From Beta vulgaris subsp. vulgaris (lineage: Eukaryota; Streptophyta; Magnoliopsida; Caryophyllales; Amaranthaceae), in contig NC_079205.1 in assembly GCF_026745355.1 (NCBI RefSeq), forward strand, positions 62,544,915 through 62,608,914: a stretch of 64,000 bases of DNA, read 5' to 3'. Position 1 is the first letter of the stretch; every line of letters begins with the position of its first letter. Below the pieces are notes generated by a model. That model searched no databases. It was not told the origin of the DNA and worked only from the letters and a program-made list of their open reading frames with translations. Positions 34,991 to 46,473 of this stretch are shown here, in pieces. Made by a program: the position numbers and the translations under genes.

Positions 34991-36143
34991 TCTGGTATAA
35001 TTATATCTTGTGTTAGTGATGACTTTATATTTTTTACGCGGGATCCTTGCCTTGTGCAGCTAGTTGACCGAGGATCTTGTCTGATACTTCTGAAGAGGAC
35101 AACAAAAGCAACTGAAGAAGACTGATGCATGTAACTAGTATTCCTGATATAGCATTCTAGACTTGCTGGTCCAAACTATTTTGAAGGCGCACCTTCATTT
35201 TTATGAAGACATTGAATTATCATCTAATTATACTATATTTGTTTGAACTTTTTTGATACTATGCATTTTTATTATCCAAGACCCGTTGAGATTGGTCTCT
35301 GTTAATGTAATATGGTGAATATGTGATTTTTTTTCCTTCACAATTGATTGGCCTGAAGATGCTTTCCTTGGACCAACAGTCTTAGTTCTTAATGTCTAAT
35401 CATAGGCATTCCCTGAAGAGTTTGAAACTTGAAAAGATGCTCATCCTTGTTCTTGAATGTTGCCTAGTATCTGTTTCTTCTTTGGTTGCTTATACTCTTT
35501 TGCGCTGTTCAACCATCTTTCCTTCTCTTGTTTCTTGGATTAGTTTTTACCCATTTAGTTCTCGTGATAGGTTCATGGTTTACATCAATTTTATTGTTTG
35601 GTTACTATTCTTTATTGACTACCTAATTATCATGCTACCCAATTTTTTTTTGACGTATCCTGTCTAACAAAGACATTCTACTAGATATTTGGACTGCTTC
35701 ACAAACTATTGGTATGAATTAAGATGCCAAACCTACGCACAAATTAAAGATGCTTGGGATTTTAGGAAGGCAGAGCTGACTGGCTTGCCCTTTGAGATAA
35801 TGCTGATAAAATGAGTGAGTTATTTTTGGGATTTGTGCAAATAAAAAACTGTCAGTTAGGTTATATAACCTTTGCTACCATGCTACAAGAAAAAAATGCC
35901 AAGGGGATGGCTGAAGCTGCAGAAAAAACGAGGCAAAGATGCTGTCCATGCAAAACTGCTGAGGTCTGTCCTTACTTTTATGTTTTAGTTATTTTGGGTC
36001 ATGTCATACATTGTATGATATACCTTCTGACATAAGTTTTATGAACTCAGATTCCCTGTGATTTAAACTCAACCTCAGCTGCTCGGGTGTTATTGTACGT
36101 TTCTCTTCTTTCTGCTATTAATTAACTTATTTTATCTTTGAAG
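34991..36143 (+). other. F-box 3' flank, unknown exon-like piece and XDH upstream region (block B)
   Basis: Corresponds to 13,883-16,303 in A without the 1.2 kb extra stretch. The segment 35,690-35,970 repeats the unknown exon-like piece of 14,561-14,875. No intact gene is recognised. Confidence 0.45.
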
Positions 36144-36720
36144 GAATTGTTAGCAAGCTCACATGGCTCACAGTGTGGATTTTGTACTCCTGGATTTGTC
36201 ATGTCCATGTATGCTTTACTAAGGTCTAGTCAAACTCCTCCAACTAAGCAGCAAATTGAAGAAAGTCTGGCAGGGAACTTGTGTCGCTGCACAGGTTATA
36301 GGCCAATTATCGATGCCTTTGAGTTTTTGCTGAAACTGATGACATGAATTACACATTTGGTAACTCGGCAAGCCAACGAGTTTATTTGTCCTTCAACTGG
36401 TAAACCCTGCTCATGTGGACAAAAGTCTGATGGGAACACTGGCGATATGAAGGAAAGCGGGGCTTGCAGTGAAAGGTACAAACATCTTTCTTACAGTGAT
36501 GTTGATGGTAGCAAATACAATGACCGAGAGCTTATTTTTCCTCCTGAACTATTGCTAAGGAGATCTTTTTTGAGTTTGAGTGGATTTAATGGACTTAAGT
36601 GGTACAGACCTTTGTCACTTCAACTTGTTTGAGTTAAAATCCAAATATCCAGATGCAAGGTTGGTGATTGGTAACACTGAGGTTGGAATTGAAATGAGGT
36701 TGAAGAGAATGCAGTATAAA
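36144..36720 (+). pseudogene. XDH: Xanthine dehydrogenase fragment (block B)
   Basis: Starts at the same acceptor as in block A. It keeps [21 protein letters not shown] and [21 protein letters not shown] in one frame, so both cysteine pairs of the second [2Fe-2S] cluster are encoded, then shifts frame at 36,319. [25 protein letters not shown] and VIGNTEVGIEMRLKRMQYK follow with further shifts. It is cut after MQYK and joined to the homeodomain gene's intron. In block A the FAD domain goes on for 170 more codons. Confidence 0.92.
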
Positions 36721-37038
36721 TCACAGGGATTTACGGGAGGTATTCTGCCCCTTGAATCAAATATCATATTTACTCTGATGTCAACTTAAAACTTAAATCT
36801 TAAATCTTAAATCTGGCTATCTATGCCATCAGAATCTTTATAAAATTTATGATTTGGAAAAATTGCTTAATGTCTTGAATCTTGATACTTGAAGTGTTTG
36901 AGTTTATATGAAGGTGTATTAAGCATTTTTAAAACATGCTTGTGAGTTCTGATGGTCTTCAATGACCTCCCCTGGCTCCCGACTCACTGAAAAGAGTATA
37001 TTTTTGTTTGTTATTAATTGTGTTGTTGAATTCGTCAG
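36721..37038 (+). other. Junction between the XDH fragment and the homeodomain gene
   Basis: About 25 bases (TCACAGGGATTTACGGGAGG and a few more) of unknown origin, then sequence matching 1-303 of the window. It marks the block B/C border. Confidence 0.6.
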
Positions 37039-39420
37039 AAACTAATGAATTACAAGGTGAAGAAATAAAGCACTCCCAGAGAAGAACAAAAGAAGGCGGT
37101 TCAAGACACCATCCCAACTGCAGGCTTTGGAGGACTTTTATAATGGTAGAAGTTCTTTTTGTCTTTTGACCTTCCGTAAATTAAATATTTGTACGTCATC
37201 TTGTTGTGAGGAGTTGATCTCTTTTCTTGTTCTTTTTGTCTTCTATAATTATGCAGAACACAAGTACCCAACTGAATCCATGAAGGCGGAGCTCGCTGAT
37301 CATTTAGGTTTGACTGAGAAGCAGATTTCTGGATGTTTTGCCACCGCAGATTGAAGGATAAGAGAATCGTAAATGGTGAGTTAAACCCACCTGGTAGACA
37401 GGATCTTTCAAGTGGTGTTATACAAGATCGTGGTAGTGGACTAAGGCAGGATTCGTGCAGTAGCACCAAACAAGGTGATTATAGGCTTTCTGATGTGAGG
37501 GAGGTTGAGAGTCGGAGATTTGGTCATAACGATCTTCCTGCTGCTGAGATAAAATATGAGCGAAGGATGCTTGATGATGGAACTGAGATGGATGATACAT
37601 CTTCAGAAAGTAATTCAGCTTTGCCAGGGAGCTTTTACCCTCATAATAGGAGTCCTTTGAATGTCGAAACAACTGAATACGGCGCACCAAATGGATTAAT
37701 TGCTCCAAACAAGAGGCGTGTGGGGCCCTCAGGATACTTGAAATTAAGGTCAACAGAAAATGCTGCTGTAACTGCAGTCAAGAGACAATTAGGAAGCATT
37801 ATCGGGAGGATGGTCCATCACTTGGATTGAGTTTGATCCACTTCCTCCAGGTGCTTTTGAATCACCAAGCAAGATTGCTAATACTGGTATGTGCTTGGGA
37901 TTGAGTTTGATCCACTTCCTCCAGGTGCTTTTGAATCACCAAGCAAGATTGCTAATACTGGTATGTGCAGTCTCTCTTTATACAGTACTCTACTGTGGCT
38001 TTTAGCAAACTTGCAATGCAAGGTGATGTAGAATATTGGTCTTGTTGGCATTCACAAGTCACAGCATAAGCGTGTAATATTTCCAATTTGAGCTCCTGTT
38101 GAACTTGAAGGGATTTCTTCCTGATGATTATGTACTTAATTCTGGGAAGTGATAAAAGAGAGAGCTGTTCATATTAATGTGTTGTACGTTTGATGGAATT
38201 CATTGGCTCTTGGTCCAAACTTTTACTCCTTTTTCTATGGAAGATCTGATTCATATTCGTTGGATAAATTTTCTCAGTGTTGTATATTGCTTTGTTTAGT
38301 TGTTAAAGATGTGCTTTGTTCTCATTTGTGGTTTTTGCATATATCCTGCTGAGTAATCACCTTACAAGTCATTTCATTTGTAAAGCGCTGTCTCTTTGCT
38401 TGGTTGGACAGATGCTTATGGACTTGCAGAACCCATTGCCTTCTTGCTCTTTGACATTGGGTCATTAATAAGCGACCTGGCCTTAACGGCAGTAAGTGTA
38501 TCTTTGAATTGCCTATTGTTTTCTCCTCTTCTTATATGTTGTATATTTTTTTTCATATCATATTTATGATTAGTTTCTGCGCTCATGTAGTCTAAGTTCC
38601 TAGACCTTTCCCAGAATTTTCATTTCTCCCTTTCCACCACCTGGGGTACACATGATTATAAAGCTTTCGCATGGGACTATGGGAGTTCGATAGTTAAAAA
38701 TTAACTTTTTTTTTTACATGAAATCCCTTTTTTCTGGAGGGGCAAGTATGTTCACTGCAAACCAGTTATAAGAATAAGAGTGATATACTTGGTTATGATA
38801 TACTTGGTTACGATATACTTGGTTATGATTCCTTTTTAAGAAACCAGTTTCTTGGGTTCTTATCAACTGGTGGTTGCTGTTTGTAATCTTAGCTTCTTAG
38901 ATAGAACTGGTTGGGAGGTTCCAGTTCATAAATTATTCTATATCAACAGCAGGTCATCTGAAATTTCTGATGAGGGATAAAACTCTGTAGTTTTGTGAGG
39001 TATTAGGGTAAAATATAGAACTGGAATGAAGTATCTTGGTTACATGCTCAGATGCTCTCAACATAATATTACTTCCACATTACAATTCTCTTTTGAGGGG
39101 GTATAATGCATTTTTATCTGTTCTCTTTTCTTTCTTCTGTTCAATGATCCTGGTATGCAGCTAAATAGCTGAAAGTGAAGCTTTTCCTGGATTAATAATA
39201 GGAAAGGGGAATAAAAATATATTTATTGCTTCTTTCTAGTTAAGTATCTTTTACAAGTTATATACCGAATTACTATGTTTCAAGAAAAAGGTACTAGTGA
39301 ATATTTTTTTATCTAATGACATTGAGTTTCCACAAGATACCTGTAACAATACCTTAAAATGCTTAATCTCCTCCTTGCTCCATGCGTGTCTGTGGGCAGG
39401 CACTGTAGAATATGTATGCA

Positions 39421-39937
39421 CTAGCCTTTATATGCACGCGATGCGTGCGTTAATTTCAAATTTGTTATTCTATTAGATACTCCATTTATACTTTATTTAT
39501 GATTAAACTTAAATGTGAAAAATTCAACAGTTAGATGAATTTAGATATTTAATTCGCTAATGTAAGAAAATAAAAAGGTCGTGAGTGATTGTTAACATTA
39601 ATTTTTTGTGAATGAATATTGAACAGAAAGAACAAAATAATGAGTTGGTTTAACTGAATTAAAGAGTATCAAAGGTAGTGAATGTTCAGACTTTTCATGT
39701 GCACGTTACGTATGCCATCTTTTTTTTAAGGTATAAATATTGTGTCCATTTAATTTTTGATTAAAGTATTTGATGCATATACCATTTTAAACTTGTTTTA
39801 AATGGCAAGTTGGAATGAGAATATTTAAATGATTTGCTTTTGTAATTTTTTTCATTCCATTAATTAGATCATTAAGGGTATTTTGGTCACTTCAAAAGAG
39901 GACACCACACCTCCTCCCTTGGCTTATATAATAGAGA
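39421..39937 (-). mobile_element. Helitron, non-autonomous, in a homeodomain-gene intron
   Basis: Minus strand: TCTCTATTATATAAGCC at 39,937, ending ...AAAGGCTAG at 39,421, with the hairpin GCACGCATCGCGTGC about 11 bases before the end. The block A intron reads GTATGCATATTGAAAT; here it is GTATGCA, element, TATTGAAAT: a clean A|T insertion with no duplication. 517 bp and no coding capacity. Confidence 0.95.
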
Positions 39938-40844
39938 TATTGAAATATATTACTTCCTGAATTTGCAAACTGATAGGTATATTGTTTGTAGATACGAAAT
40001 CAGGACAAGTATGTTGCTCCTACAGACTACAGATCCTTGCATAAGTCTGACCCCGACAGTTTTGCTTACCGCCAACCTAAACAAAAATCACCTTTCCCTA
40101 ATAACGGTCGTGCTTTCCCAGTCCAGAAGTCTTCTTTTTGTGCGGATTCTTACCCTGCTAGAGAAAATCCAGATTATGATGGTAGTGTGAACCACATATC
40201 CAGCGCAAGCATGAAACCCCAGGCACGGGATCAGATTCCTATGGAGAAAATTTACCAATGAACCGGAAGAGCCTTGGTGGCATAATTCTGATAAGGGGAA
40301 TTCCGTGGCTGTTCGCAGAAGAAGCGAATCGATTCCAGATCTGCTGCTGTACCAGTTAGGCACAAGGACCCCATGGTTAAAGAGGATAGAGTACCACCTA
40401 GCAGGATGAAGAAGGTGTGATCATAACCACACATCTTTCTCATTAAACTATTGTTAGCATATGTAATTTGTGAGCTGGATGATCTTAAGATTGAATATTT
40501 TAAGGAATGACAATTGGCAGGATGAAGAACTTTATGCAGACAGAAGGTCGATAGGTGAACCCCATGATTCAATCAAATTGAAGATGCGTCCGACAAATGA
40601 GCTTAGAGTGAGTTTTTGTCACCAATATATATTTTTGTTAATTTGTTTATATCTGCATATGATTATTAAGTTCTCCATATGCATCTGAAGGCTGGCAAGA
40701 TGGAAGAGAGGATTTTTGGCAGGAAGATTTTAGCATCAGATCTCAAGAGCCGCCACAGTGTCAAGACAGATAAAGGGTGAGGCAAAAATAGCTTCTTTAT
40801 CTAATCATAACATTGCTTTATTTTGTTGTTCATATAATATTATA

Positions 40845-41045
40845 CTTCTTCCGCTCCAAAATTATTGCACACTTACCCTTGGCCAAATATGTAGAGGAGG
40901 TGGAAGTGGGGTGTTGTATGAATATAGTTAGGTGTGTAATGATCCCATGTGTGGTTATATATTTTTTTTGACTGTGTACGAAAGTGTCGTATTAATTAAA
41001 GAACTACTAAAAAATTGTGTTGCAATAATTTTGGAGCACAGGATG
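40845..41045. mobile_element. Stowaway-like MITE (block C)
   Basis: Same insertion as 3,532-3,737, with TA on both sides, carried along in the duplication. Confidence 0.8.
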
Positions 41046-41730
41046 TATGTACTTAATTGAGCTTATATATACTCTTTGCAGCAAATCAGCAACCTACTTG
41101 GAACATCTTTCTTTTCTTGTTCAACTAATTCTTCCTGCTTCTCCAATAACTGGGTTTTGTTCCTTGCAGATCAACAGAATTGCCATCGAGTTTTAGTGAG
41201 GACGAAACTGCAGAAACAAGCTCCTCCATGGACTGAAGATCTTTAATGTCAAACATGGTAGAATTCTGGCAAAGGCCTCGTATTTCAGATCCGGATGAAA
41301 GAGGTCGCAACCGCAGGAAGTACATTGATGGGTTGTACATTTGGCTATTATGGAAATCGATATCAGTTTTGCGTCTGCGTCAAAGTTCATTGCATGTCAC
41401 TCTGTCTCTCACCCTGTAGCGGCTTTTAGAGCAGATTAGTTCTTTTATCGGCAAGTTTGATTGATCAGTTTTGTCGTTGGGGATCGTTCACTCAATCACC
41501 CCTGGCCTTGTCTATAGTTGTATAAATCATTGAAATGTGCTTGTTTAGAAACTAATGTGGCTATGCACCAATGCACCTACAAGTTTAAATCTTGTACATG
41601 CCGTTTTGTTGTCTGTGTGGATGAATTTGTTCTGTTTTTTGGTATATGCGTTTGGCGACGAATGTTAGGCATGCTGTTTTGCCTGTGGCTTAGATTATAA
41701 ACGCTTTTTGGCCAATGATAAAATTCTATC

Positions 41731-42272
41731 GGGATATTCCATTTGGTACCATTGAATTTTTGGCTTTTTCATTTGGTACCACTGTTATTTTAAAATTCCA
41801 CATGATATCACTCTAATTTAATATTAATCTTTATCATACCATTTTTTTAAGTAAAATGTTAGTTAATGGTTAAACAAGAATACAATTTTGTTTGTGTTTG
41901 CATGTTTCTATTTGCAATTGCAAAAATTTAATAAATTAAGATTTTAGGGTGTCGTTTTAATCCTTAAAGCTCTATTTTTCAGTCAAAATTTTCATAAAAA
42001 TAATCATAATATTCTATGTCTTTTTATTGTCAAATATGACCTCAACTTTGACCTTAACGACGACTAAAGTAATTACTAAAACCTTAACGCAAATTAAAAC
42101 ATGTACATCGAAGTAAAACTCTAGCCTATTCTAACTTAAATTAACACTTTACTTAGTTGAATGCTATAATAGAGAAGAAAATCAAATTATAGTGGTACCA
42201 TGTGGAATATCTGAAAAATAGTGGTACCAAATGGAAAAGCCAGAAGTATAATGGTACCAAATGGAATATCCC
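41731..42272. mobile_element. MULE-like non-autonomous element
   Basis: It begins GGGATATTCCATTTGGTACC and ends with the inverse; inverted ends of about 50 bases with few mismatches. Flanked by AATTCTATC at 41,722-41,730 and 42,273-42,281, a 9-bp duplication expected of Mutator. Block A has one uninterrupted copy of the site (about 4,416). 542 bp, no ORF. Confidence 0.9.
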
Positions 42273-42281
42273 AATTCTATC

Positions 42282-42769
42282 ACACAAAATAGTTATCATT
42301 TTTCTTTATCCTTTTCTTTATGCTCTTTAATTTTTTATCTTTTTCAAAATATATCCTAACCTTTACAATAATACTTCTATATTCTTAAGCTTTTTTTAGT
42401 TTTCAATGCAATAAATTTTTGATAAGAAACAGATTCACCATAATTTAGTAAATGCTTATGTTGAAAGTGTAGTATATATTTAGATAAATAGGTCTTATTT
42501 TGATGTATATTTCAAGCTCAATAATTATAATTTCACACTTAAGCTGATTAATGAGATCCTCTTGATATACTTCTTTATAAGCTAGTTTGATTAGCTTTAT
42601 TTGACAAGCATTTGATGACCAACAATGAATTATTGCATTTTCATTAGTACCTAATCTAATAAAGCACGAGGAAAAATAAAAGATGGTTTAATGCTTTGCA
42701 AAATTATATCTTACGTGAACGTACCTAAATTTAAGAAAGGTATGACGATACATATATTACAAGCGCATC
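42282..42769. other. Block spacer, no gene
   Basis: Corresponds to 4,425-6,390 in A without the Stowaway/hAT nest; the empty Stowaway site TTTAGTAAATGC is at about 42,448. A short CTTTTTCTTTATC repeat lies near 42,300. Confidence 0.6.
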
Positions 42770-43440
42770 ACACGTCATATGTGTGTCTCAAACTCTCAAC
42801 TCAAGTTATGTAGATCAGCGAGCAGGGGGGCTGGGCTGTGAGAACAATGAGCAGGGGGGCTGCGTGGCAGCCGTGATCTGCGCCGGCAGAGGCAACGACG
42901 AGGCGGAGGTCGACGCCGACGGCAGCTGCGTGGATACAGTGTTTGAAGCGGAAGCATGGGTGTAATACCATGTACAAATGTGGAGAATAAATGTGTTAAC
43001 CTAATATGGTTAACCTGACAATATATATAAGGTTTACAATACATGCCTATGAATAGTAAAAGACTATTCTATCCTTTTACATACAATGTTATCTAATACC
43101 AAGCCAACAATACAATTTGGTGAATTCTTATAGGCCGGAGAAGAATATCAAGACTACACCATAATGCTCTAGAATAAGACAACGAATGGTGGGCATCACA
43201 AATAGATTAAAACAGACTAAACATCTCGCACAATTAATTCCCGAGTACTTGTACATCATCAAATATTTATACTTCTCAATACACAATCGAAGGTTATTTT
43301 TGAGGAGCATGTTATGCATTGGGTATAGGGAAGGGGTAATATAGGTAGTACATTTTTTAAGTTATAAAAGTTATCGTAAACTCGTATTCGATAAAAAAAA
43401 CTTAAGATGCACTAAAGAATAATCATATGTTGGTATTTTA
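42770..43440 (-). mobile_element. LTR-retrotransposon remnant (block C)
   Basis: Same leader, primer-like TGGTATTACACCC and LTR end as in block A. The open frames across the GC-rich part on both strands are not conserved as protein between copies. Confidence 0.5.
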
Positions 43441-43473
43441 ATTTACAACTATAGTGTGTCTATGCTCATATGA

Positions 43474-43652
43474 TAATAGTCACATTTAAACTCATTAAAT
43501 TCAATCGATAATAGTGAAATTTAAACTCGTTCAGTCGATAATAGTCACATCTAAACTCGTTCAGTCGATAATAGTCACATTTAAACTCGTTAATTCGATA
43601 ATAGTGACATCCAAACTCGTTCATTCGGTAGTAGTCACTTTTAAATTGATAT
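43474..43652. repeat. 30-bp minisatellite, about 6 units (block C)
   Basis: Same array as at 8,379-8,553, with nearly the same unit order. Confidence 0.85.
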
Positions 43653-44069
43653 AGAAGAATTGTGATAAATGAAAAAAAAAACATACAAAAGGTTATTTAT
43701 AAGCATTAGATAAAATATATAATACCATTGAATGCTGGTTGAATATTTTTGTATTAGTCTAGCTAAATAATCCATACATATATAACATATATAAAGTGAA
43801 TATCATAGTCATGTATTTCACGACTTAACATACCTTATTTCGTTTACGGCTTATTATTGGAATAAAGTAAATAAAGTAATGCAGTAATATTTATGCGATT
43901 ATTTTTTATATTTATTTATTTATCTTATTATAAATGTTCAAAATAAGTAAGAACATAATATATATGATTGAATGATGTTCTAATATGATTCAATTAATGA
44001 TGGATACAATTTCACCCCATTCTGATATGAGTTATGATAGGAAATTGTATGGTTGTTACGGATATGCAT
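43653..44069. other. AT-rich block spacer, no gene
   Basis: Holds the uninterrupted Helitron site (about 43,985) and CACTA site (about 44,068) used for comparison with blocks B and A. Confidence 0.55.
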
Positions 44070-44435
44070 TAGTTACCTTTACAACGACATGAAACACTTC
44101 TTATCAACTAATTGTTACGTATTAGCAACTAATTGTTACTTGTTAGCAACTAATTGTTACTTATTACCAAGGATGTCTTGGCCTAGTGGTTAAGATTGAG
44201 GTACTGTGAACGATAGGTCACAGGTTCGAATCCCTCCTCCCATTCTTTGTCATTTGTACCGCCTTCGTGGCTCATATGGATCAAAAAATAAAATTGTTAC
44301 TTATTAGCTACTAATTGTTACGTATTAGCAGCTAATTGTTACTTATTAGCAGCTAATTGTTACTTGTTAGCTACTAATTCTTACTTATTAGCTACAAATT
44401 GTTACTTATTAGTAATTAATTGTTAATTCTTATTT
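44070..44435. repeat. 21-bp tandem repeats (block C)
   Basis: Short array of TTACTTATTAGCTACTAATTG type units around the SINE. It ends near a deletion that removes the F-box gene. Confidence 0.8.
44167..44291 (+). mobile_element. tRNA-derived SINE (block C)
   Basis: Full-length copy with both internal promoter boxes (TGGCCTAGTGG and GGTTCGAATC) and flanking AATTGTTACTTATTA repeats. Confidence 0.85.
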
Positions 44436-44486
44436 TCATATGAGTTTAATATGAGTGATATGAGTAATTAATTGTTATCTTTGAAG

Positions 44487-44785
44487 GAATTGTTAGCAAG
44501 CTCACATGGCTCACAGTGTGGATTTTGTACTCCTGGATTTGTCATGTCCATGTATGCTTTACTAAGGTCTAGTCAAACTCCTCCAATTGAGCAGCAAATT
44601 GAAGAAAGTCTGGCAGGGAACTTGTGTCGCTGCACAGGTTATAGGCCAATTATCGATGCCTTTAGAGTTTTTGCTAAAACTGATGACATGATATACACAG
44701 TTGGTAACTCGGCAAGCCAACAAGGCAACGAGTTATTTGTCCTTCAACTGGTAAACCCTGCTCATGTGGTCAAAAGTCTGATGGG
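44487..44785 (+). pseudogene. XDH: Xanthine dehydrogenase fragment cut by the Copia element (block C)
   Basis: It encodes [21 protein letters not shown] through [21 protein letters not shown] and RVFAKTDD in one frame, the best-preserved [2Fe-2S] part of the three copies. It then loses one T (GAGTTATTTGTCC) and shifts frame. Homology ends at AAAGTCTGATGGG, directly abutting the Copia LTR. Upstream it is fused to the 21-bp repeats through GAGTAATTAATTGTT, so the F-box gene and the region before XDH were deleted. Confidence 0.92.
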
Positions 44786-45507
44786 TGTTGGAGATTTAGA
44801 GTATAGGTTAGTTTATTTCATGATATGTTGTTTCAAGTTACTTGGTTATGGTGGTGTAACTTGAATCAATATATGTAATACTAGCAAACTCACACAAGCA
44901 ATAGCCTCGCAGCACTCAGGCATTCTCTCGCACATTTTCTCGCACAAGCCAGGCGAGGAGGCAGAGCTCGCGACTCGCGAGCGAGATCGCACCTCGCGAC
45001 TTTGTGCGACTGCCAAGCAGAAGAAGCGAGGAGGCAGAATGATGGTCGCGAGTCGCGACCTGGGTCGCACCTCGCGACGGTGCCCAGTCGCGACTCGCGA
45101 CGCTGCTTCGCGGCTCGCGGTGTCTACTGCGGTTTTGCGGTTTTACGTGGCTTCGAGTATAATGACGGTTTGTCATTGAATGGTTTCGGTTTTTCAGAAA
45201 CTATTGAGCATTAGTATAAATATGAGTCTCTCATATGATGAAGGATATAGAAAGAAAAATACTCTCTCTCTTGCATAAGTATCAAAAGTTCATCATCTTA
45301 CAAATAACTTCTTCCTTTCACTCATTTGACAAATCTCATAACGAGCGTGATATTTGTTGTTCTTCTTTGTATCTCGAAAGTGAATTCCTTACAACCCGTG
45401 CTCAGTGTAGGGTAGGAATATTGCTTTTGGGAAAGTGTCCCAACACGCCTAGAAGATTCTAAGTTCATCAAGTAATCATCTTCTTCACCCTTTACCGTTT
45501 TCTAACA
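44786..45507 (+). repeat. Copia 5' LTR
   Basis: 722 bp, TGTTGGAGATT...TTCTAACA. It contains a TATAAATA box (45,215-45,222) and a GC-rich part (about 44,940-45,125) dense in TCGCGA palindromes. Confidence 0.88.
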
Positions 45508-45531
45508 ATCCAAAAGCAATATTTTTTGAAG

Positions 45532-46470
45532 ATGGCTACGGTACGTGAAATGACTTCGAATTTTCAGAAACTTGACAAGTTTGAGGGTGTGGGATTCCGT
45601 AGATGGCAAAAGAAGATGCATTTTCTTCTCACTTCTCTTTCGGTGGCATATGTTTTGAGTACTCCAAAACCCGAGTTTGTGGAAGATGAAACTTTGGAGG
45701 CCTCAAGGAGAAGGAACAAGTGGGAGAACGATGATTATATATGTCGTGGTCATATTTTAAACGGTATGTCTGACACTTTATTTGATGTTTATCAATTTTA
45801 TGAATCCGCTAAAATGCTTTGGGATGACCTTGAGTCAAAATACATGGCCGAAGATGCATCTAGTAAGAAGTTCTTAGTTAGTAATTTAATAACTTTAAGA
45901 TGAATGAAACAAGGCCTGTGATGGAACAATTCCATGAAATTCAAAGGATTTTAGGAAGTTTTAAACAACACAATATTAGTATGGATGAAACATTTATTGT
46001 ATCTTCAATAATTGACAAATTACCACCAAGTTGGAAGGATGTTAGAAATACTCTTAAACATAGGAAAGATGATATAAATGTGGAACAATTGGGTGCTCAT
46101 CTTCGGATTGAAGAGGGCATTCGGGTTCAAGATGGACAAAAGGAGGTAAATCCTAATTCTTCTACCATTAACATGGTGGAGGATGGAAAGTTCAAAGACT
46201 CAAATCCTAAGAAGAGGGCTAATAATTTCACCAAAGGCAACTTTAAGAAGCCTAAGAATGGTGGAGGTGTTCAACAACGTGGTTGTTGGGAGTGTGGTAA
46301 GCTCGGACACTTCAAGAAGGATTGCTTCCTATGGAAGAGGAAAATGAACAAAAAGAATGAGCAAGGTGGAGGGAAAGGCGAGTCTAGCCAATCCCAAGCC
46401 AAACAAGGTACTTGTACACAACTTTCATGTAATTCGAGTTTGAATTATATGTGTATGATTTCTGAAATCT
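45532..46470 (+). pseudogene. Copia gag (capsid/nucleocapsid), frameshifted
   Basis: It starts 25 bases after the LTR. The N-terminal part has the plant Copia gag wording KFEGVGFRRWQKKMHFLL and the later MLWDDLESKY. A stop follows LITLR at 45,901; the next frame continues MEQFHEIQRIL. The nucleocapsid zinc knuckle CWECGKLGHFKKDC (CX2CX4HX4C, about 46,284-46,325) is intact. Confidence 0.88.
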
Positions 46471-46473
46471 TTT

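Larger units (their letters stand above)
37039..41236 (+). pseudogene. Homeodomain protein gene, frameshifted (block C copy)
   Basis: Every exon of the block A gene is found, starting at 37,039 and ending at TGA 41,234-41,236, but several single-base losses break the frame: AGAAATAAAG in exon 1, GGATGTTTTGCC in the homeodomain (WFCHRR region), CTTGAAATTAAGG, GGAAGCATTATC, and later CACATATCCAGC and AGAAGCGAATC. The end of the large exon is tandemly duplicated (two copies of about 80 bases, 37,812-37,974). A Helitron sits in one intron (39,421-39,937). Because nearly all lesions are one-base deletions, an assembly error is a real alternative to pseudogenisation. Confidence 0.85.

Noticed and set aside
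35392..35667. Hydrophobic 91-residue frame after the F-box gene
   Set aside because: Lies in the T-rich 3' flank; the block A counterpart is interrupted.
44846..45214. Arg-rich frames at 44,846-45,214 and 50,128-50,507
   Set aside because: They arise from the TCGCGA-rich part of the Copia LTRs on both strands.
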